Shown here: one piece after another, positions 6,589-9,313 of the stretch
Layout of the letters: each line of letters opens with the position of its first letter
How positions within the stretch are numbered: position 1 is the stretch's first letter
Assembly (NCBI GenBank): GCA_003153335.1
Contig: PLYG01000185.1
Location: 1 to 9,313, forward strand
DNA from: Betaproteobacteria bacterium
GTDB lineage: Bacteria; Pseudomonadota; Gammaproteobacteria; Burkholderiales; Casimicrobiaceae
Direction of reading: 5' to 3'
DNA: 9,313 bases
The notes under the pieces: generated by a model
Databases searched by the model: none
Seen by the model: only the letters and a program-made list of their open reading frames with translations
Told to the model about the DNA's origin: nothing
Made by a program: the position numbers and the translations under genes

Positions 6589-7569
6589 ATGATGCGCAAT
6601 GTTCTGCCTAAATTGTTGATGCTGGTTGCGACCGGTTTCTGCGCAAACTCGCCTGCATTCGCGCAGACGTTCCCTTCGAAACCGGTGAAGATTTCTGCGC
6701 CGTACTCGGCCGGCGCCGCGCCGGCTGTCTTTACGCGGGTCATCGCGGACAAGCTGGCCCGTGCGTGGTCGCAACCGGTCATTGTCGATGCGCGGCCCGG
6801 GGCAAGCGGCTTTATCGCTATCGAGGCGATAAAGAACGCCGTACCCGATGGCCACGAGTTGCTGGTCGTGAGCAACGCGCACGTGGCAATCAATCCCTCG
6901 CTGTACAAGAAACTACCCTACGATCCGCAAAAGGACTTTGTGCCAGTCGCGATGTTCTATCACACGCCGTTCTTCGTTGCCGTGGCCGCGTCCGGGCCCT
7001 ACCCCAACGTGAGTGCGCTCATCGCCGCCGCCAAAGCCAATCCGGGTGCGGTCTCGTACGGCTCATCGTACGTAGGCAGCCCGTCGCACCTGGGCAGCGC
7101 GGAGTTCGAGTTTCTCACCGGAACGAAAATGATCCATGCACCCTACAAGGACCAGTCGCAAATGTACGTGGGCATCGCCAGTGGCGACATCGGCTGGGCG
7201 TTTACCACGCTCGGCTCCGCGTTACCGCTGCTCCAGGCGGGGCGCCTCAAGCTCATCGCCATCGCCGCCCCGCAGCGGGCCAGGTTATTGCCCGACATCC
7301 CGACGATGGCGGAGGCGGGCGGCCCGCCAGGCATGGTCGTCGGTGCGTGGCTGGCGATAATGGCGCCGCGCGGAACGCCCCCGGAGGTCGTGCGCAAGAT
7401 CAACTTGGAGGTGAACAGGGCGCTGGCCGATCCTGACGTCGTTCAACAGCTGCAGAATTTTGGCTTCGAGGCGGCGCCGGAAACGCCCGAGCAGCTCGCC
7501 GAGGAAATTCGCGCCGACGCAAAGAAATTCGCCGATCTCGTGCGCCGCACTGGCGCGACCGCTGACTGA
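6589..7569 (+). CDS. Bug/TctC-type tripartite tricarboxylate transporter substrate-binding protein
   Basis: A 326-residue periplasmic solute receptor. The signal peptide is residues 1-25 (MMRN start, hydrophobic core, AFA before Gln26). The mature part shows the family order: FPSKPVKISAPYSAG (28-42), VIVDARPGASGFIA (64-77), PDGHELLVVSNAHVAINPSLYKKLPYDP (86-113, family motif PDGYTLL...), HLGSAEF (167-173), HAPYKD (183-188), and a C-terminal MAPRGTPPEVV stretch (258-268). The ATG at 6589 follows GGAAGGAAG inside the end of the Rieske gene and starts 1 nt after that gene's stop, so the two are surely translated from one message. Bug proteins bind carboxylates and related small molecules. No TctA/TctB membrane genes are in the window, as is usual for orphan Bug genes. 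The loop that normally holds a conserved Asp reads GAAPAVFTR, with Ala46 at that position, so ligand binding may be atypical. Confidence 0.95.
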   Translation: MMRNVLPKLLMLVATGFCANSPAFAQTFPSKPVKISAPYSAGAAPAVFTRVIADKLARAWSQPVIVDARPGASGFIAIEAIKNAVPDGHELLVVSNAHVAINPSLYKKLPYDPQKDFVPVAMFYHTPFFVAVAASGPYPNVSALIAAAKANPGAVSYGSSYVGSPSHLGSAEFEFLTGTKMIHAPYKDQSQMYVGIASGDIGWAFTTLGSALPLLQAGRLKLIAIAAPQRARLLPDIPTMAEAGGPPGMVVGAWLAIMAPRGTPPEVVRKINLEVNRALADPDVVQQLQNFGFEAAPETPEQLAEEIRADAKKFADLVRRTGATAD

Positions 7570-7577
7570 GCCGATAA

Positions 7578-8285
7578 CTACCCGCCCAGCGGCCGCAGCA
7601 GCGCAACCGCCGCATAGTATTCCCAAGCGCGTTCCACTATGGGCTGTGAGAGCTGATCGCGGACGCGTTCGGCTTCCTCGGTAGAGTACGCGCGGATTCG
7701 CGTCGCATCGCCGCCGGCCGCGGCAAGCATGCGCAATTGCAGGCCGGCACTCTCCTCCAGGAAACACGCCGCGATGGTCGCTGTGCGCACGTCAGGGGCT
7801 ACGGTGGTGATGCCGTGGCCGCGCATCATGACCGCGGTGTGGGAGGCCAGGTGCTGCGCCAGCAGATCGCCCAGTGCGCGCGAGCGAATGAGGCCGACGC
7901 GTTCGTACTCGGCAACGCCGTCGACGAACGCACCCCCCTGGTTGTGGACAATACGATGGGGTTGCCCAATCTGGGTGAGGCAAACGCAGGCAGGTGGATG
8001 CGCGTGCACGACGCTCCCGACGTCCGGGCGCGCGGCGTAGGCGCGGGCGTGAATCCAGTGTTCGCTGTTCGGCGTGCCGTCGCCCGAGAGTACGTTGCCG
8101 TCGGTGTCCAGGACCAGCAGCGTGTCCTCATCGGCGAGTCCAGGCGAACGGCGCGCCGGCAACAGGAATGCACTCGTGCCCGGGATGCGCGCGCTGACGT
8201 GGCCGAAGGCATTCGAGAGTCCGAAGCGCTCGATGATCCGGTTGGCGAGCGCTACCTCGCGGCGAAGCAAAGGCTCGACGTCCAA
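7578..8285 (-). CDS. Class II aldolase/adducin-family protein
   Basis: A 235-residue cytosolic enzyme homologous to L-fuculose-phosphate aldolase and L-ribulose-5-phosphate 4-epimerase. The zinc and catalytic set is complete: Glu75 in SEHWIH, His94 and His96 in VVHAHPPA, and His157 in MRGHG. This spacing is essentially that of fuculose-1-phosphate aldolase. The substrate loop GLSNAFGHVSAR (22-33) has GHVS rather than GNVS, as in the subgroup often found in Burkholderiales catabolic loci whose substrates are mostly unknown. The start is TTG at 8285, 2 nt after the stop of the small secreted-protein gene. No ATG or GTG occurs nearby in frame, and the family's N-terminal helix begins right there. 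The preceding GAAGAAA is a weak ribosome site, so translation probably depends on coupling. The gene converges on the Bug gene, leaving 8 bp between stops. Confidence 0.93.
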   Translation of the reverse strand: MDVEPLLRREVALANRIIERFGLSNAFGHVSARIPGTSAFLLPARRSPGLADEDTLLVLDTDGNVLSGDGTPNSEHWIHARAYAARPDVGSVVHAHPPACVCLTQIGQPHRIVHNQGGAFVDGVAEYERVGLIRSRALGDLLAQHLASHTAVMMRGHGITTVAPDVRTATIAACFLEESAGLQLRMLAAAGGDATRIRAYSTEEAERVRDQLSQPIVERAWEYYAAVALLRPLGG

Positions 8286-8287
8286 CT

Positions 8288-8659
8288 TTATTTCTTCATG
8301 TTTGACGGCAGCTTCACGACGACATCGTTGCTGGATGCAGTGTCGTCCTGCGTGGACTTGGCTCCGCTCACGGGACTATCCAACACACCTTTGGTCCCGA
8401 GCGGCGACTTGACGGCTGTCCCAATGCCGGAGCTGCCAGTTGCACTCGTGTCCGTGGTGGTCTTCGGCTTCAACAGCTGCGACTGACCGACCGGCAGGAT
8501 GCCTCCAGGGTTCAGGACGGAGCTCGCGCCCGACTTGGGCTTGATTGCGCCCAGGTCGAGACTGCTAGGTGGCGGATCGCCCGCTGCCGCGCGCGCCGTC
8601 ATTACGGCGGCAACCAGCAAACATGCGGTGGCGGCGAGTATGCAGGCCTTCGGATTCAT
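8288..8659 (-). CDS. Small secreted protein of unknown function
   Basis: This 123-residue protein is not recognised. Residues 1 to about 26 form a signal peptide (MNPK start, hydrophobic stretch ILAATACLLVAAVM, cleavage near ARA or AAA). Cys13 sits too early in the hydrophobic core for a convincing lipobox, so a soluble periplasmic or secreted product is more likely than a lipoprotein. The mature part is low in aromatics, rich in Ser, Thr, Gly, Pro and Lys, and probably disordered. It carries loosely repeated Lys-Pro/Ser phrases: AIKPKSG, LLKPKTT, AVKSPLG, VVKLPSN. Evidence that it is real: a perfect AGGAGG site (8664-8669) before the ATG, a coherent signal peptide, no competing frame, and a tight 2-nt junction with the aldolase gene. 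It lies 64 bp downstream of icmF on the same strand. Confidence 0.72.
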   Translation of the reverse strand: MNPKACILAATACLLVAAVMTARAAAGDPPPSSLDLGAIKPKSGASSVLNPGGILPVGQSQLLKPKTTTDTSATGSSGIGTAVKSPLGTKGVLDSPVSGAKSTQDDTASSNDVVVKLPSNMKK

Positions 8660-8663
8660 GGCA

Positions 8664-8669
8664 CCTCCT
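8664..8669 (-). promoter_or_regulatory. Perfect Shine-Dalgarno of the small secreted-protein gene
   Basis: On the minus strand AGGAGG, followed by TGCC, immediately precedes the ATG at 8659. It is the strongest ribosome-binding site in the window and fixes the start of this otherwise unrecognised gene. No convincing -10/-35 pair is seen in the 64-bp gap to icmF; the gap holds CTAG-T-CTAG (8690-8698) and TGATCA (8675-8680). Confidence 0.7.
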
Positions 8670-8723
8670 CAACGTGATCATGCTTGCCGCTAGTCTAGTC
8701 GATTTGATGGGCAGGCGGCGAAC

Positions 8724-9313
8724 TCACATGCTCCGCCGGTATTGTCCCCCTACCTCGAATAACGCATTCGTGATCTGACCCAGCGAGCAAACACGGGTCG
8801 CCTCCATCAGTTCGGCAAACACATTGCCGCCCTGCATCGCGACCGTCTTCAGCTTCGCCAGCGCCGCCGGCGCCTTGGCGGCATTGCGTTGATGAAAATC
8901 CTTCAGCCGCTGTAACTGCGACTGCTTTTCCTCATCGGTCGACCGGGCGAGTTCAAGCTTGTCCGGCACGATTTCGCCGTGCGGATTACGGAACGTGTTG
9001 ACGCCGATGATCGGGTACGAGCCGTCGTGCTTCTTGTGCTCGTAGGTCATTGACTCTTCCTGGATCTTGCCGCGCTGGTAACCGGTTTCCATCGCGCCGA
9101 GCACGCCGCCGCGTTCGCTGATCGCTTCGAACTCTTTCAGCACCGCCTCTTCGACCAGATCGGTCAGTTCGTCGATGATGAACGCGCCCTGGTTCGGGTT
9201 TTCGTTCTTGGCCAGCCCCCATTCGCGGTTGATGATGAGCTGGATCGCGATCGCGCGGCGCACGCTCTCGTCGGTCGGCGTGGTGATCGCTTCGTCGAAG
9301 GCGTTGGTGTGCA
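8724..9313 (-). CDS. icmF: Methylmalonyl-CoA mutase-family protein, IcmF-type, C-terminal part (5' end outside window)
   Basis: The frame is open from the right edge to TGA at 8724-8726, giving the last 195 residues. It begins in the mutase TIM barrel with HTNAFDEAITTPT, the family substrate-binding strand. It continues with QLIINREWGLAKNENPNQG, ELTDLVEEAV, RGGVLGAMETGYQRGKIQEES and IIGVNTFRNP, and ends in SLGQITNALFEVGGQYRRSM. The GQYRR(N/S)M terminus and the KNENP..G segment are typical of IcmF, the fused isobutyryl-CoA mutase (B12-binding domain, MeaI-type GTPase and mutase in one chain) common in Betaproteobacteria. IcmF interconverts isobutyryl-CoA and n-butyryl-CoA, and in some strains isovaleryl-/pivalyl-CoA, using adenosylcobalamin. 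A separate large-subunit mutase cannot be excluded because the N-terminal two-thirds lie outside. The visible part shows no frameshift. Confidence 0.92.
   Translation of the reverse strand, partial: HTNAFDEAITTPTDESVRRAIAIQLIINREWGLAKNENPNQGAFIIDELTDLVEEAVLKEFEAISERGGVLGAMETGYQRGKIQEESMTYEHKKHDGSYPIIGVNTFRNPHGEIVPDKLELARSTDEEKQSQLQRLKDFHQRNAAKAPAALAKLKTVAMQGGNVFAELMEATRVCSLGQITNALFEVGGQYRRSM

Noticed and set aside
7737..8486. Plus-strand 249-codon frame opposite the aldolase and small secreted protein
   Set aside because: No motif or ribosome site; the minus-strand aldolase is certain, and the small gene has a perfect Shine-Dalgarno sequence and signal peptide.
8660..8723. Possible terminator after icmF; CTAG-T-CTAG at 8690-8698 and TGATCA at 8675-8680
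   Set aside because: The only longer pairing (GCCGC with GCGGC) has a loop of about 25 nt and no T-tract; the short palindromes are too small to assign a function.

Overview
The window looks like chromosomal DNA of a GC-rich betaproteobacterium, most likely Burkholderiales or a close relative. This is inferred from strong G/C bias at third codon positions, a Bug/TctC-type tricarboxylate-transport binding protein (a family greatly expanded in that group), a Uup ATPase and an IcmF-type fused acyl-CoA mutase. I see no rRNA, tRNA, CRISPR array, insertion sequence or phage gene. The DNA is almost fully coding.

Layout. (1) Positions 1-2345, minus strand: a Bcr/CflA-type drug-efflux MFS transporter followed 55 bp later by an exported FrsA-like alpha/beta hydrolase that runs off the left edge. 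(2) Positions 2346-2554: a divergent regulatory region with a 13-bp perfect palindrome close to the transporter start and candidate -10 elements in both directions. (3) Positions 2555-4824, plus strand: uup (ABC-F ATPase) and a small GIY-YIG-like protein that begins 2 nt after the uup stop. (4) Positions 4965-7569, plus strand: a two-gene unit with 1 nt between genes, coding for a Rieske [2Fe-2S] domain fused to a large histidine-rich helical domain of unknown function, then a Bug-type periplasmic binding protein. (5) Positions 9313-7578, minus strand: the C-terminal part of icmF, a small secreted protein of unknown function with a perfect Shine-Dalgarno sequence, and a class II aldolase/adducin-family enzyme starting with TTG 2 nt after it. 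The aldolase and the Bug gene converge with only 8 bp between their stop codons.

How the genes may work together (inference). The left block pairs efflux with a periplasmic esterase/hydrolase. The Uup/GIY-YIG pair joins an ATPase linked to DNA-branch processing and translation with a nuclease-fold protein. The Rieske/Bug pair resembles a small catabolic or uptake module: an oxidoreductase of unknown substrate with a solute receptor. The most unusual item is the Rieske-helical fusion, which lacks a recognisable Rieske-oxygenase catalytic domain and carries many His/Asp/Glu residues in its helical part.
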